Part shown: positions 15,752 through 24,898 of the stretch, one piece after another | How the letters are laid out: every line of letters starts with the position of its first letter | Position numbering within the stretch: the first letter of the stretch is position 1 | DNA from: Salipiger pentaromativorans | GTDB taxonomy: Bacteria; Pseudomonadota; Alphaproteobacteria; Rhodobacterales; Rhodobacteraceae | NCBI RefSeq assembly: GCF_024721115.1 | Contig: NZ_JAMDHK010000014.1 | Span: 1-64,000, forward strand | DNA length: 64,000 bases | Direction: 5' to 3' | Notes under the pieces: generated by a model | Told to the model about the DNA's origin: nothing | Database searches by the model: none | What the model saw: the letters and a program-made list of their open reading frames with translations, nothing else | Position numbers and translations under genes: made by a program

Positions 15752-15825
15752 GCGCTCAAAGCGATTTGGGCAAGCGGAAAATCCGCCGCGCCGCAGCAAT
15801 TTAGCCGGGATCGCTCACCCGTGGC

Positions 15826-16521
15826 TCAGATCGAAACCTTGGCCAAAAGCGCCTCGCGGTCGATCTCGCCCGCCTTGCCCGCCAGCGAGACGGCGCCGCG
15901 CTGCACGGCGACAAAGCTGTCGGCAAGCTCCCACATGAAATCGAAATACTGTTCCACGAGGATGATCGCCATGCCGCCCTGATCGCGCAGCTGCGAGATC
16001 ACCCGCCCGATCTGCTGGATGATATTGGGCTGGATGCCCTCGGTCGGCTCGTCGAGCAGCAGCACGCGGGGCTTGGTGATCAGGGCGCGGGCGATGGCCA
16101 GCTGCTGCTGCTGCCCGCCCGAGAGATCGCCGCCCCGGCGGTGCAGGAAATCCTTGAGGATCGGGAACAGCTCGAAGATGTGGTCGGGCACCTTGTGCTC
16201 GGATTTCGGCAGGCAGGCAAAGCCGGTCTCGAGGTTCTCCTGCACCGTCATCAGCGGGAACACCTCGCGCCCCTGCGGCACATAGGCGATGCCCGCGCGC
16301 CCCGCCTGAAAGGCGTTGAGATGGTTGAGCGGCGCGCCGTCGAGCGTGATGGCGCCGCCGCTGTAAGGGTGGCGGCCCGCGATGGCCTTCAGCAGCGAGG
16401 TCTTGCCCACGCCGTTGGTGCCGGTCACGGCGGTGACCTTGCCGGGTTCCGCCGTCAGCGAGATGCCGTGCAGGATCTGGCTCTGGCCGTAATGCAGGGT
16501 GAGGTTGTCGACGCTCAGCAT
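15826..16521 (-). CDS. urtE: Urea ABC transporter ATP-binding protein UrtE
   Basis: 231 residues, LivF-like. Walker A TGTNGVGKTSLL (33-44), YVPQGREVFPLMTVQENLETG typical of UrtE, signature LSGGQQQQLAIARAL and Walker B VLLLDEPTEGIQPNI. One of two ATPases of the high-affinity urea importer and the last gene of urtABCDE, 73 bases after urtD. CGGAGGTCCCTC precedes the ATG. Confidence 0.95.
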   Translation of the reverse strand: MLSVDNLTLHYGQSQILHGISLTAEPGKVTAVTGTNGVGKTSLLKAIAGRHPYSGGAITLDGAPLNHLNAFQAGRAGIAYVPQGREVFPLMTVQENLETGFACLPKSEHKVPDHIFELFPILKDFLHRRGGDLSGGQQQQLAIARALITKPRVLLLDEPTEGIQPNIIQQIGRVISQLRDQGGMAIILVEQYFDFMWELADSFVAVQRGAVSLAGKAGEIDREALLAKVSI

Positions 16522-16594
16522 GAGGGACCTCCGGGCGCGGGGGCTTTGCGCGGCAGTGGCGCATCGTTCCGTCGGGATGTGCGGGGCGCCATGA

Positions 16595-17335
16595 TCAGCG
16601 CCCCAGATAGACTTCGATGACCTCGGGATTCGAGGTCACGTGATCGAGCGAGCCTTCCGCCAGCACCGACCCTTCGCAGAGCACCGTCACCTTGCAGTCG
16701 AGCCGCCGGATGAACTCCATGTCGTGCTCGACCACCACCACCGCGTGTTTCTCGGCGGCGCGCTTCAGCAGGTCGGTGGTGTGTTCGCGCTCGGCGGGGG
16801 TCATGCCGGCCGCCGGCTCATCCACCAGCAAAAGGCGCGGGTCCTGCGCCAGCAGCATGCCGATCTCCAGCCATTGCTTTTGCCCGTGGCTCAGCTCGCC
16901 CGCGATGCGCGGCAGGCTGTCGGTCAGGCCGATGGTCTCGGCCAGCTCCTCTATCCGCGCGGCACCGCGCTTGGTCTTGTGGTAAAGCAACACGTCGAAG
17001 GGCCCGCGCTTGTTCTTCAGCGCCATGGCGAGGTTCTCGCGCACGGTCTGCGCCTCGAAGACGGTGGGTTTCTGGAACTTGCGCCCGACGCCCGCCATGG
17101 CGATCTGGCTTTCGCTCATCTTCAAGAGCGAGATGGATTTCTCGCCATAGATCACCTTGCCCTCGTCGGGCCGGGTCTTGCCGGTGATGATGTCCATGAA
17201 GGTGGTCTTGCCCGCGCCGTTGGGGCCGATGATGGCGCGCAGCTCCGGCTCGCCGATCTGGAAGCTCAGGTTGTTGATCGCCTTGAACCCGTCGAAGCTG
17301 ACGGAGACACCGGACATTTCGAGAAGCGTTTTCAT
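16595..17335 (-). CDS. urtD: Urea ABC transporter ATP-binding protein UrtD
   Basis: 246 residues, LivG-like. Walker A GPNGAGKTTF (37-46), the Q-loop region VGRKFQKPTVFEAQTVRENLA that marks UrtD, signature LSHGQKQWLEIGM and Walker B LLLVDEPAAGMTPAE. The signature LSHGQ instead of LSGGQ is normal for UrtD. The start codon overlaps the urtC stop by four bases (ATGA), showing translational coupling. Confidence 0.95.
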   Translation of the reverse strand: MKTLLEMSGVSVSFDGFKAINNLSFQIGEPELRAIIGPNGAGKTTFMDIITGKTRPDEGKVIYGEKSISLLKMSESQIAMAGVGRKFQKPTVFEAQTVRENLAMALKNKRGPFDVLLYHKTKRGAARIEELAETIGLTDSLPRIAGELSHGQKQWLEIGMLLAQDPRLLLVDEPAAGMTPAEREHTTDLLKRAAEKHAVVVVEHDMEFIRRLDCKVTVLCEGSVLAEGSLDHVTSNPEVIEVYLGR

Positions 17336-18519
17336 TTCTTCTCTCCTCCTTCAGCGCTGCCGCGCGTCGCGATCAGGTCGAACAGCCCGCCGATGCCCTT
17401 GGGGGCGAGCAGGGTGACGGCGACAAAGCTCACGCCCAGCAGCACAAGCCACCAGTCGGTCCACTGGATCGTGTAGAAACCCAGCGGGATGTTGGGCGCG
17501 CCGCCGCTGGTGAACCAGCTCGACAGCAGCGAGACGAAGGCCGCGCCAAGCGCCGCGCCGTAAAGCCGCCCGCGCCCGCCGATGGCGACCCAGACCGCCA
17601 GGTAGATCGAGGCGATGGGCGCGATCTCGTTGGGGTTGATGATGCCCGCCTGCGGGTAATAAAGCGCGCCCGCGATGCCCGCGACGATGCCGGTCAGGGT
17701 GAAGACGAAAAGCTTGTAGCTCTCCACATGGTAGCCGAGGAAGCGCACCCGGCTTTCATTGTCGCGAATGCCCCGGATCACCGATCCCATCTTGCCCGAG
17801 ACCACCCAGGCAAAGAGCACATAGCCCGCCCCCAGCGCCACGGCCGAGGCCCAGAAGAAGGCGATGGAGATCTGCGCCTGCGGCACCGCGTCGAGGCCGG
17901 GCAGGTTCTGCAGCCCCGAAAGGCCGTTGTTGCCGCGCAGTCCGGATTCGTTCTGGAACAGGTACAGCGACAGCGCCAGCGTCATGGCCTGCGTCAGGAT
18001 CGACAGGTAGACGCCGGTCACCCGCGAGCGGAAGGCGAGCCAGCCGAAGACCAGCGCAAGCAGGCCCGGCACCAGCACCACCATGGCGATCTGCAGCCAG
18101 AAACTATGCGCGAAGATCCAGATCGGCGGAAAGTCCGAGCTGCCCACCACGCCGAAGATCTGCGTGCCGATGGCGTCGTGGATCTCTTCCGGGGTGGGCG
18201 GGATGGCGGCGGCGCGCAGGCTTTCGGTGATGATGATCTCGATGCGCGCATACATCAGCCACATGCCGATCATATAGCCGCCGAGCCCGAAAAACGCCAT
18301 GTGGCCCAGCGACAGGATGCCGGTGTAGCCCCAGACCACATCCATGGCGATGGCCACCAGCATCAGGCAGAGCGTCTTGCCCAGCGTCTTGACGAAGCTC
18401 GTGGAGATCATGCCGTTGCCGGTCGCTTCCGACAGCACGGTGACGATCAGCACGAAGACCGCGAGCGAAAGCAGGAACCAGAAGACCGAGCGGTTCTGGG
18501 ACAGGAAACTGCCGTTCAT
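17332..18519 (-). CDS. urtC: Urea ABC transporter permease UrtC
   Basis: 395 residues, LivM-like with about ten hydrophobic segments. Family landmarks: MDVVWGYTGILSLGHMAFFGLGGYMIGMW, GVYLSILTQAMTLALSLYLFQNE and GLRGNNGLSGLQNLPG. An inserted polar loop at about 110-150 is usual for UrtC. The start is set at MNGSFLSQNRS, which has AGGGAGATCC before it; the longer frame to 18573 is not needed. It pairs with UrtB in the inner membrane. Confidence 0.95.
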   Translation of the reverse strand: MNGSFLSQNRSVFWFLLSLAVFVLIVTVLSEATGNGMISTSFVKTLGKTLCLMLVAIAMDVVWGYTGILSLGHMAFFGLGGYMIGMWLMYARIEIIITESLRAAAIPPTPEEIHDAIGTQIFGVVGSSDFPPIWIFAHSFWLQIAMVVLVPGLLALVFGWLAFRSRVTGVYLSILTQAMTLALSLYLFQNESGLRGNNGLSGLQNLPGLDAVPQAQISIAFFWASAVALGAGYVLFAWVVSGKMGSVIRGIRDNESRVRFLGYHVESYKLFVFTLTGIVAGIAGALYYPQAGIINPNEIAPIASIYLAVWVAIGGRGRLYGAALGAAFVSLLSSWFTSGGAPNIPLGFYTIQWTDWWLVLLGVSFVAVTLLAPKGIGGLFDLIATRGSAEGGEKK

Positions 18520-18582
18520 GACTGGATCTCCCTGAAGGCGGGGCGGGGCAGGGAGGCCGCCGCGCCGCCGCAAATCTTCCCT

Positions 18583-18650
18583 GAGTATTTGGGGAAAGAT
18601 GAAAGACGATCCCTCCCCCTGCTTTCATCTTTCCGGAAAATACTCCCGCC
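18583..18650. repeat. Inverted pair of a dispersed GTATTTT/GGAAAGATGAAAG repeat
   Basis: GAGTATTTGGGGAAAGATG onward (18583-18605) and its inverted copy (18622-18650, reading GGGAGTATTTTCCGGAAAG on the minus strand) face each other across 16 bases. They can form a long hairpin between urtB and urtC. Single copies of the same element occur at 54287 and 63858. Confidence 0.7.
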
Positions 18651-18706
18651 GGAGGCAGGCCGGAACGCGGGGCCGGGTGCGGCTTGGCAGAAAGGCGTAT
18701 CCATGC

Positions 18707-20665
18707 TCAATCCCCCGCCGCGCGGCCCTTGAGGGCGACGATGCCCTTGGGGCGGAACTGGATGAAGAGGATGATGAAGAGGATCATATAGGTCTGCGCC
18801 GCCAGCGTGTTGGACGGGTTGAAATACTCGATCCCTTTCTGGAGGATGCCGATCAGCCCGGCGCCCGCCAGCGTGCCCCAGACATTGCCGACGCCGCCCA
18901 CGACCACGGTCATGAAGCTCTGCACGATGTAATCGGCGCCCATCTCCGAGGTGACCTTGGCATAAAGCCCGATGGCCACCCCCGCGATGCCGGCGATGCC
19001 CGAGCCGAGGCCGAAGGTCAGCATGTTGATCTTGTCGGGGTTGATGCCCATGGAGGCCGCCATGCCGGGGTTCTGCGTCACCGCGCGTACCTCCAGACCC
19101 AGCCGGGTCTTGTTCAGCACGAAGAGGATGAGCCCGAGAAAGATCAGCGCCAGCACGAAGATCGCGATGCGGATATTGGCGATGCCCACCACATCGTTCA
19201 GCACCCAGGCGCCGTCGAGCCAGGAGGGCGAGGTCAGCGGCCGGGCCTGCGTGCCGAAGATGTTTTTGGCCAGCTGCTGCAGCGCGATGGAGATGCCGAA
19301 GGTGGCCAGCAGCGTTTCCAGCGGGCGGTGGTAGAGCCAGCGGATCACCAGCCGCTCCATCGCCACGCCCGCGCCAAAGGTCACCGCGAAGGCGAGCGGC
19401 AGGGCGACGATGATGCTGACGGTGTAGTCGGGGATGATCTGCTGCACCACATAGCCGGTATAGGCGCCCATCATGATGAACTCGCCATGGGCCATGTTGA
19501 TCACGCCCATCACCCCGAAGGTGATGGCGAGCCCGATGGCGGCGAGGAAATAGATCGAGGCCAGCGACAGCGCGTCGAGCCCGAGATCGAGCATCTGGTT
19601 GAAGAACACGCGGGTCTCCACCTCGTCGAGCGCCTCGCGGGCGGCCGAGGTGATGCTGGCGTCCGTCTCGTCGTATTCCTCGTAAAACACATGGGCGCTG
19701 ACGGCGGTCGCCTCATCCGCCTTTGTGACCAGCGGCGGCACGGTGCCTGCGGCGGCCAGCGCCGCATAGGCGCGGTCGCGGCCGTCTTCGCTGACAAGCT
19801 GGCCCAGCGGCACGCCGCCCACCGCGCCATCGGCGATGTTCTCGGTCAGCGCGGCCTTGATCTGGTCGCGGCTCCAGATGGCGGGCGCGAGGCCGGCCTC
19901 GACAAGCCGGGCATAGGCCTCGTCTTCGGTCAGATCCTTGCCGGGCGTTAGGGTGCGGGCGATGTTGGCGTTCTCGGGCAGCGCCGTGGCCACGCCGGGT
20001 TTGGTGGTGAGGATCTGGTTCAGCACCGCGCGCACATCCACCGACAGCGCGCCGGACAGCGCCTCGATGGCGGCGATGCGCTCGTCTGCCGTATCGCCGA
20101 AGCGGGCGGCGAGCATGCCCGCCAGCCGCTCCTTGCGGGCCAGCAGCTCTGGATCGGTCTCGCCCGCGATGGAGTTGCGCAGCGGCTCCAGCTGGTCGGG
20201 TTCGGGGCTGCGGGCGATGGCGTCGAGCGCGGCGCTGCGGCGGGTAATGTCGGGATCGGAAAGCTGGAACTGCACCAGCGCGGTGGCGATGACCCGGCGG
20301 ACGCCGCCATTGGGGCGGATCTGGGTCATCTCGGAGCCGGGCGCGGTGCCGGCGGGGGCGCCGCTGGCAATATCGCTCAGCGCATAATCGTCGCCCTGTT
20401 TCTCTGCGAAATAGAACAGCCCGTCGCTGCTGCGCTGATAGACGCCACGGTCGGCCCAGCGTTCGAGAAACAGCGGCACCGAAGGAAGGCCCGAGGCGGT
20501 CAGGGCCTCGATGAGCGTGCCGACGCTTTGCCGCCCGGGGCTGGCGACCTCTTCGGCCTGGGTCTGGAGGATCGTCTGAAGATCCTGATCCTGTGCCCGT
20601 GCCGGTCCCGCCGGCATGCAGAGACACAGAACGAGCGCGAAGGCGAGAAGAAGCGCACGCAACAT
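18707..20665 (-). CDS. urtB: Urea ABC transporter permease UrtB
   Basis: 652 residues. A signal peptide (MLRALLLAFALVLCLCMPA) leads a periplasmic N-terminal region of about 330 residues that is helical and repeat-like and contains LDAIARSPEPDQLEPLRNSI. This long extension is usual for UrtB but absent from plain LivH permeases. The LivH-like membrane part starts near residue 350 and includes GVMGVINMAHGEFIMMGAYT, LLATFGISIALQQLAKNIFG and VVVGGVGNVWGT. It forms the urea channel with UrtC. Separated from urtA by 83 bases that contain a strong hairpin. Confidence 0.95.
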   Translation of the reverse strand: MLRALLLAFALVLCLCMPAGPARAQDQDLQTILQTQAEEVASPGRQSVGTLIEALTASGLPSVPLFLERWADRGVYQRSSDGLFYFAEKQGDDYALSDIASGAPAGTAPGSEMTQIRPNGGVRRVIATALVQFQLSDPDITRRSAALDAIARSPEPDQLEPLRNSIAGETDPELLARKERLAGMLAARFGDTADERIAAIEALSGALSVDVRAVLNQILTTKPGVATALPENANIARTLTPGKDLTEDEAYARLVEAGLAPAIWSRDQIKAALTENIADGAVGGVPLGQLVSEDGRDRAYAALAAAGTVPPLVTKADEATAVSAHVFYEEYDETDASITSAAREALDEVETRVFFNQMLDLGLDALSLASIYFLAAIGLAITFGVMGVINMAHGEFIMMGAYTGYVVQQIIPDYTVSIIVALPLAFAVTFGAGVAMERLVIRWLYHRPLETLLATFGISIALQQLAKNIFGTQARPLTSPSWLDGAWVLNDVVGIANIRIAIFVLALIFLGLILFVLNKTRLGLEVRAVTQNPGMAASMGINPDKINMLTFGLGSGIAGIAGVAIGLYAKVTSEMGADYIVQSFMTVVVGGVGNVWGTLAGAGLIGILQKGIEYFNPSNTLAAQTYMILFIILFIQFRPKGIVALKGRAAGD

Positions 20666-20703
20666 ATGGCAGCCTTTACGGAAAATCCGGAGGGGAGGAG
20701 AGG

Positions 20704-20732
20704 GGCGGGCGCGAAGGGAGACCGCGCCCGCC
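20704..20732 (-). promoter_or_regulatory. Intercistronic hairpin between urtA and urtB
   Basis: GGCGGGCGCG (20704-20713) and CGCGCCCGCC (20723-20732) form a 10-bp GC-only stem with a nine-base loop, 17 bases after the urtA stop. It has no T-run, so it should protect urtA mRNA and lower expression of the membrane genes rather than stop all transcription. Confidence 0.7.
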
Positions 20733-20748
20733 GCCGGAGTGGCTCAGA

Positions 20749-22038
20749 TCAGTAGTTCGACTTGATCTGGACGCAGGTCGAGGTCTCGGTGTTGTACATG
20801 CCGCACTCGAGCTCTTTCCAGTCGGACTTGAGCGGAGCGGATTCCGGCAGGTAGTCGGTCCAGGCGTCGCCGGGGACCGGCTCGGTCTGCGAGATGATGT
20901 CGAACTGACCGTCGGCGCGGATCTCGCCGATCAGCACCGGCTTGGACAGGTGGTGGTTGGTGCCCATCACCGCCATGCCGCCGGTCAGGTTCGGGAACTC
21001 GAGGCCCCACATGTTTTCGCGCACGGCGTCAACGTCGGTGGTGCCGGCGGCTTCGACGGCCTTCACCCACATGTTGAAGCCGATGTAATGCGCTTCCATG
21101 GGGTCGTTGGTCACGCGCTTGTCGTCGCCGATGAACTCATGCCATTCCTTGATGAACTCGGCGTTTTCCGGCGTGTCGGCGGTCATGAAGTAGTTCCATG
21201 CAGCCAGGTGGCCGACGAGGTTCGAGGTGTCGAGGCCCGACAGCTCTTCTTCACCCACCGAGAAGGCCACGACCGGGATGTCGTCTGCCGACACATTCGC
21301 CGCCGCGAGTTCCTTGTAGAACCCGATGTTGGCATCGCCGTTGATGGTCGAGATCACGCCGACCTGCTTGCCGTCTTCGCCCAGGGCGACGACGTCGGCC
21401 ACGATGGTCGACCAGTCGGATTGACCGAAGGGCGTGTAGTTCACGAAGATGTCCTCTTCGGCAATGCCCTTGTCCTTGAGGTAGGATTCCAGAATGTTGT
21501 TCGTGGTGCGCGGATAGACATAGTCTGTGCCGAGCAGCGCGAATTTCTCGACGCCCAGTTCGTCAAGGAAGTAATCGACGGCAGGGATCGCCTGCTGGTT
21601 CGGGGCGGCGCCGGTGTAGAACACGTTCTTAGAGGATTCCTCGCCCTCATACTGCACCGGGTAGAAATAGAGCGCGTTGAGTTCTTCGAGGACAGGCAGA
21701 ACGGCTTTGCGGCTCGACGAGGTCCAGGAGCCGAAGGTCACGTCGACCTCGTCGTTCGAAATCAGCTCACGCGCCTTTTCCGCGAACAGCGGCCAGTCGG
21801 AGGCCGGATCCTTGACCACGGCTTCCAGCTCGCAGCCCAGCAGGCCACCGGCGGCGTTCTGCTTGGCGATCAGCATCAGCATCGTGTCTTTCAGCGTGGT
21901 CTCCGAGATCGCCATCGTGCCGGACAGCGAGTGCAGAACGCCCACCTTGATCGGGCAGGTCACGTCTTGTGCCGAGGCTGCGCCAGCGGCGAACAGCGCC
22001 GCGGCGGCCACGCCCGAAAGTTTCAGCGTTTTAATCAT
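20749..22038 (-). CDS. urtA: Urea ABC transporter substrate-binding protein UrtA
   Basis: 429 residues. Signal peptide at 1-23 (cleavage near ASAQD). The mature protein begins TCPIKVGVLHSLSGTMAISE and includes DPASDWPLFAEKARELI, TFGSWTSSSRKAVLPV and LFYPVQYEGEESSKN-like sequence, all characteristic of UrtA/FmdD-type binding proteins. It binds urea (or short amides) in the periplasm. The open frame continues far upstream to 23958, but that part is antisense to the next gene. ATG at 22038 has AAGGGATG as ribosome site and begins the signal peptide. First gene of urtABCDE. Confidence 0.95.
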   Translation of the reverse strand: MIKTLKLSGVAAAALFAAGAASAQDVTCPIKVGVLHSLSGTMAISETTLKDTMLMLIAKQNAAGGLLGCELEAVVKDPASDWPLFAEKARELISNDEVDVTFGSWTSSSRKAVLPVLEELNALYFYPVQYEGEESSKNVFYTGAAPNQQAIPAVDYFLDELGVEKFALLGTDYVYPRTTNNILESYLKDKGIAEEDIFVNYTPFGQSDWSTIVADVVALGEDGKQVGVISTINGDANIGFYKELAAANVSADDIPVVAFSVGEEELSGLDTSNLVGHLAAWNYFMTADTPENAEFIKEWHEFIGDDKRVTNDPMEAHYIGFNMWVKAVEAAGTTDVDAVRENMWGLEFPNLTGGMAVMGTNHHLSKPVLIGEIRADGQFDIISQTEPVPGDAWTDYLPESAPLKSDWKELECGMYNTETSTCVQIKSNY

Positions 22039-22281
22039 TAGGTAACATCCCTTGTGCGCGGCGCGATCCTCCCGTCGCCGCCCCGCCTGTTCGGCCGGGC
22101 GGGGCAGAAAATGACTGCTCGCCGCTTCGTTGTTGTTGCGCCCCGACCGTGCTTGCACGTTTTCGTGCCGTGCCGGGGCATCCCCGTTTTTGCACTCCTC
22201 CCGGAGCACGCCCCTTTGATTAGCGGAGCGTCGGGGTGCCTCCACGTCAATTTCCGGAAGGTGCCGGGCCCGGGGAATTTT

Positions 22282-22298
22282 TGCACATTTTGCGTGCA
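22282..22298. promoter_or_regulatory. NtrC-type binding site upstream of urtA
   Basis: TGCAC-ATTTTGC-GTGCA, a 17-base match to the NtrC consensus TGCAC-N7-GTGCA. It lies 244 bases upstream of the urtA start, inside the 474-base region 22039-22512 shared with the divergent ATP-grasp gene. A weaker version with a six-base spacer is at 22154-22169. I could not place a good sigma-54 promoter. Confidence 0.65.
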
Positions 22299-22512
22299 TG
22301 TTTTGGGTTGTGTGTGTATTTTTTGGGCGCTGATTTGCGTCAGTTTCGTGGCATAGGGGAGAATACGGCCCGGAAATCGCGACTTCGGGATTCGTATGCC
22401 GGCGTTGCCTAAGTTTTGGGCTTTGGCCTCGTGGGGGACAAAATTTTGCCTGGGGGGCCTTTTCCTTATGCCCGGAAAGTTGGAGTTTGAGGCGCAGAGC
22501 GAAGGGAATACA

Positions 22513-23937
22513 ATGAGCGCCAAGCAAGCCCCGATCTTCAACGAAATGATGAACGGCGGAGACGTTCGCGCCGCCTATCGAAATCTCGAACAATGGTATC
22601 GCTCCATGCCTGCGGAGCTCCGAAGCCTCAAGCAATCCGAGGCCGAGGCGCTGTTCCGGCGGGTGGGGATCACCTTTGCCGTCTATGGTGAAGGCGGCGA
22701 CCCGGAGCGGCTGATCCCGTTCGACATGTTCCCGCGGGTGCTGACCGATACCGAATGGCGCAAGCTCGACCGCGGCATCCGCCAGCGGGCCGCGGCGCTC
22801 AACGCCTTTCTCTGCGATGTCTACGGGCGGCGCGAGATCATCCGCGCGGGCCGCATTCCCGAACATCTGGTCACCAATAACGAGGCCTATGAAAAGGCCG
22901 CCGTGGGCTTCATGCCGCCCAAGGGCGTGTTCAGCCATATCGTCGGCGTCGATCTGGTGCGCACCGGGCCCGACCAGTTCTATGTGTTGGAAGACAACTG
23001 CCGGACGCCCTCGGGTGTGAGCTACATGCTCCAGAACCGCGAGATCATGATGCGCATGTTCCCGCAGCTCTTCATGGAGAACCGCATTGCGCCGGTCGAC
23101 GGCTATGCCGGGCTTCTGAAAAAGACGCTGGCCTCGGTGGCGCCCAAGAAATGCATGAGCGAGCCGAATATCGTGATCCTCACGCCCGGCCAGTTCAACT
23201 CTGCCTATTACGAACATTCCTTCCTGGCCGATCTCATGGGGGTCGAGCTGGTCGAGGGGCAGGATCTTTTCGTCGAGGGCGATTTCGTCTGGATGAAGAC
23301 CACCGAGGGCCCCAAGAAGGTGGATGTGATCTATCGCCGGATCGACGACAGTTTCCTCGATCCGCTGTGCTTCCGCCCGGATTCGATGCTGGGCGTGCCG
23401 GGGCTGATGGATGTCTACCGCTCGGGCGGCGTGACGATCTGCTCGGCGCCGGGCGCGGGCGTGGCCGACGACAAGGCGATCTACACCTATGTGCCCGAGA
23501 TGGTCCGCTTTTATCTCGGCGAGGAGCCGGTGCTGGAAAACGTGCCCACCTGGCAATGCGCCAAGAAGGACGATTGCAAATACGTGCTCGAACACCTGCC
23601 GGAGCTGGTGGTGAAAGAGGTGCACGGATCGGGCGGCTACGGTATGCTGGTGGGGCCGAAATCGGACAAATCCACCATCGAGGCCTTCGAGGCCAAGATC
23701 CGCGAGAACCCCGAGAACTACATCGCGCAGCCGACGCTCTCGCTTTCGGCCTGCCCGACCTTCGTGGAGGAGGGCATCGCGCCGCGCCATGTGGACCTGC
23801 GCCCCTATTGTCTCGTGGGCGAAAAGATCGAACTCGTGCCGGGCGGGCTGACCCGCGTGGCGCTGACCGAAGGGTCGCTGGTGGTGAACTCCTCGCAGGG
23901 CGGGGGCGTGAAAGACACCTGGATCCTGGCGGAGTGA
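22513..23937 (+). CDS. Circularly permuted ATP-grasp protein (type 2)
   Basis: 474 residues of the DUF404/DUF407 circularly permuted ATP-grasp group. Typical segments: FAVYGEGGDPERLIPFDMFP, GVDLVRTGPDQFYVLEDNCR, VILTPGQFNSAYYEHSFLA, VVKEVHGSGGYGMLVGP and PRHVDLRPYCL. ATP-grasp enzymes join a carboxylate to an amine, so a peptide or amide ligase role is expected; the substrate is unknown. First gene of a four-gene set with an alpha-E protein, a transglutaminase-like protease and the Anbu peptidase. The start at 22513 follows GAAGGGAATAC; the upstream methionine at 22396 lies in low-quality sequence. Confidence 0.92.
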   Translation: MSAKQAPIFNEMMNGGDVRAAYRNLEQWYRSMPAELRSLKQSEAEALFRRVGITFAVYGEGGDPERLIPFDMFPRVLTDTEWRKLDRGIRQRAAALNAFLCDVYGRREIIRAGRIPEHLVTNNEAYEKAAVGFMPPKGVFSHIVGVDLVRTGPDQFYVLEDNCRTPSGVSYMLQNREIMMRMFPQLFMENRIAPVDGYAGLLKKTLASVAPKKCMSEPNIVILTPGQFNSAYYEHSFLADLMGVELVEGQDLFVEGDFVWMKTTEGPKKVDVIYRRIDDSFLDPLCFRPDSMLGVPGLMDVYRSGGVTICSAPGAGVADDKAIYTYVPEMVRFYLGEEPVLENVPTWQCAKKDDCKYVLEHLPELVVKEVHGSGGYGMLVGPKSDKSTIEAFEAKIRENPENYIAQPTLSLSACPTFVEEGIAPRHVDLRPYCLVGEKIELVPGGLTRVALTEGSLVVNSSQGGGVKDTWILAE

Positions 23938-23944
23938 ACAAGAC

Positions 23945-24898
23945 ATGCTGAGCCGCACCGCAGATCACCTTTACTGGATGGCCCGCTATCTCGAGCGCGC
24001 CGAAACCACCGCGCGCCTGCTCGAAGTGGGCGCCCGCAACGCTTTGCTGCCCGATCCCTCGGGCGGCTATCGCAACGACTGGGAGGCCGTGCTTCAGGCC
24101 AAGGGCACGCTGGAAGAGTTCAAGGAAAAATACGGCGAGCCCAACCAGCGCAATATCGAAACCTGGCTGTTCTTCGATGCCGAGAACCCGTCCTCTGTGC
24201 TCTCCTGCATCAACGCCGCGCGCGAGAATGCCCGCGTGGTGCGCACCGCGCTGACCGCGCCGGTCTGGGATGCGATCAACTCTGCATTCCAGGAGCTCAA
24301 GCAGCTTCAGCGCACCGAGCGCAGCAAGCTCATGCTGAGCGATCTCAGCGAATGGACGCTGCGCATCTGTCATCTCGTGCGGGGCTGCATTCAGGCCACG
24401 CAACTGCGCAATGACGGCTACGACTTCATGGGCATCGGGACCTCTGTCGAGCGTGCCGACAACACCGCGCGGCTGATCGACGTGAAATATTACGTGCTGC
24501 TGCCGTCGCTCTCCTATGTCGGCTCCGGCCTCGATCAGAGCCAGTGGGCGCTGCTCTTGCAGTCGATGACCGCGCAGCGCGCCTTCAACTGGACCTATAC
24601 CGGCGAGATCACCGCGCAGAAGATCGCGCATCTGCTGATCCTCAACCGCAAGTTCCCGCGCTCGCTTTTGTCCTGTGTGCATTGGACCTGCGAGCATCTC
24701 GACAATATCGCCGAGAATTACCAGACCGGCACCCGCGCGCAGGATGTGGCGCATCAGCTTCTCGACGATCTGAACCGCGCCTCGGTCGAGGACATCTTCG
24801 ACGAAGGGCTGCACGAGTTCCTGGCGCGCTTCATGGCGCGCAACGCGGGGCTCGCGACCACGGTTCAGGATGTCTATCTGCATGGGATCCCGGCATGA
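23945..24898 (+). CDS. Alpha-E domain-containing protein
   Basis: 317 residues, almost all helical. It starts MLSRTADHLYWMARYLERAE, the hallmark of the alpha-E (DUF403) family, and has FMGIGTSVERADNTARLIDV in the middle. No catalytic motif is known for this family. It nearly always travels with a circularly permuted ATP-grasp gene and a transglutaminase-like gene, as here, and is thought to serve as partner or scaffold of the ligase. It starts 7 bases after the ATP-grasp stop. Confidence 0.93.
   Translation: MLSRTADHLYWMARYLERAETTARLLEVGARNALLPDPSGGYRNDWEAVLQAKGTLEEFKEKYGEPNQRNIETWLFFDAENPSSVLSCINAARENARVVRTALTAPVWDAINSAFQELKQLQRTERSKLMLSDLSEWTLRICHLVRGCIQATQLRNDGYDFMGIGTSVERADNTARLIDVKYYVLLPSLSYVGSGLDQSQWALLLQSMTAQRAFNWTYTGEITAQKIAHLLILNRKFPRSLLSCVHWTCEHLDNIAENYQTGTRAQDVAHQLLDDLNRASVEDIFDEGLHEFLARFMARNAGLATTVQDVYLHGIPA

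Noticed and set aside
22154-22169. Second NtrC-like site (TGCAC, six bases, GTGCC)
   Set aside because: Spacer is one base short and one arm differs; kept only as a weak companion to the site at 22282.
22039-22281. Search for a sigma-54 promoter of urtA
   Set aside because: The best candidate GGCACGAAAACGTGC has an eleven-base gap between GG and GC, so it does not satisfy the -24/-12 rule.
20749-23958. A 1069-codon open frame on the minus strand running through urtA and beyond
   Set aside because: Only the part from 22038 down is urtA with its own signal peptide and ribosome site. The rest is the antisense of the ATP-grasp gene, an effect of high GC.
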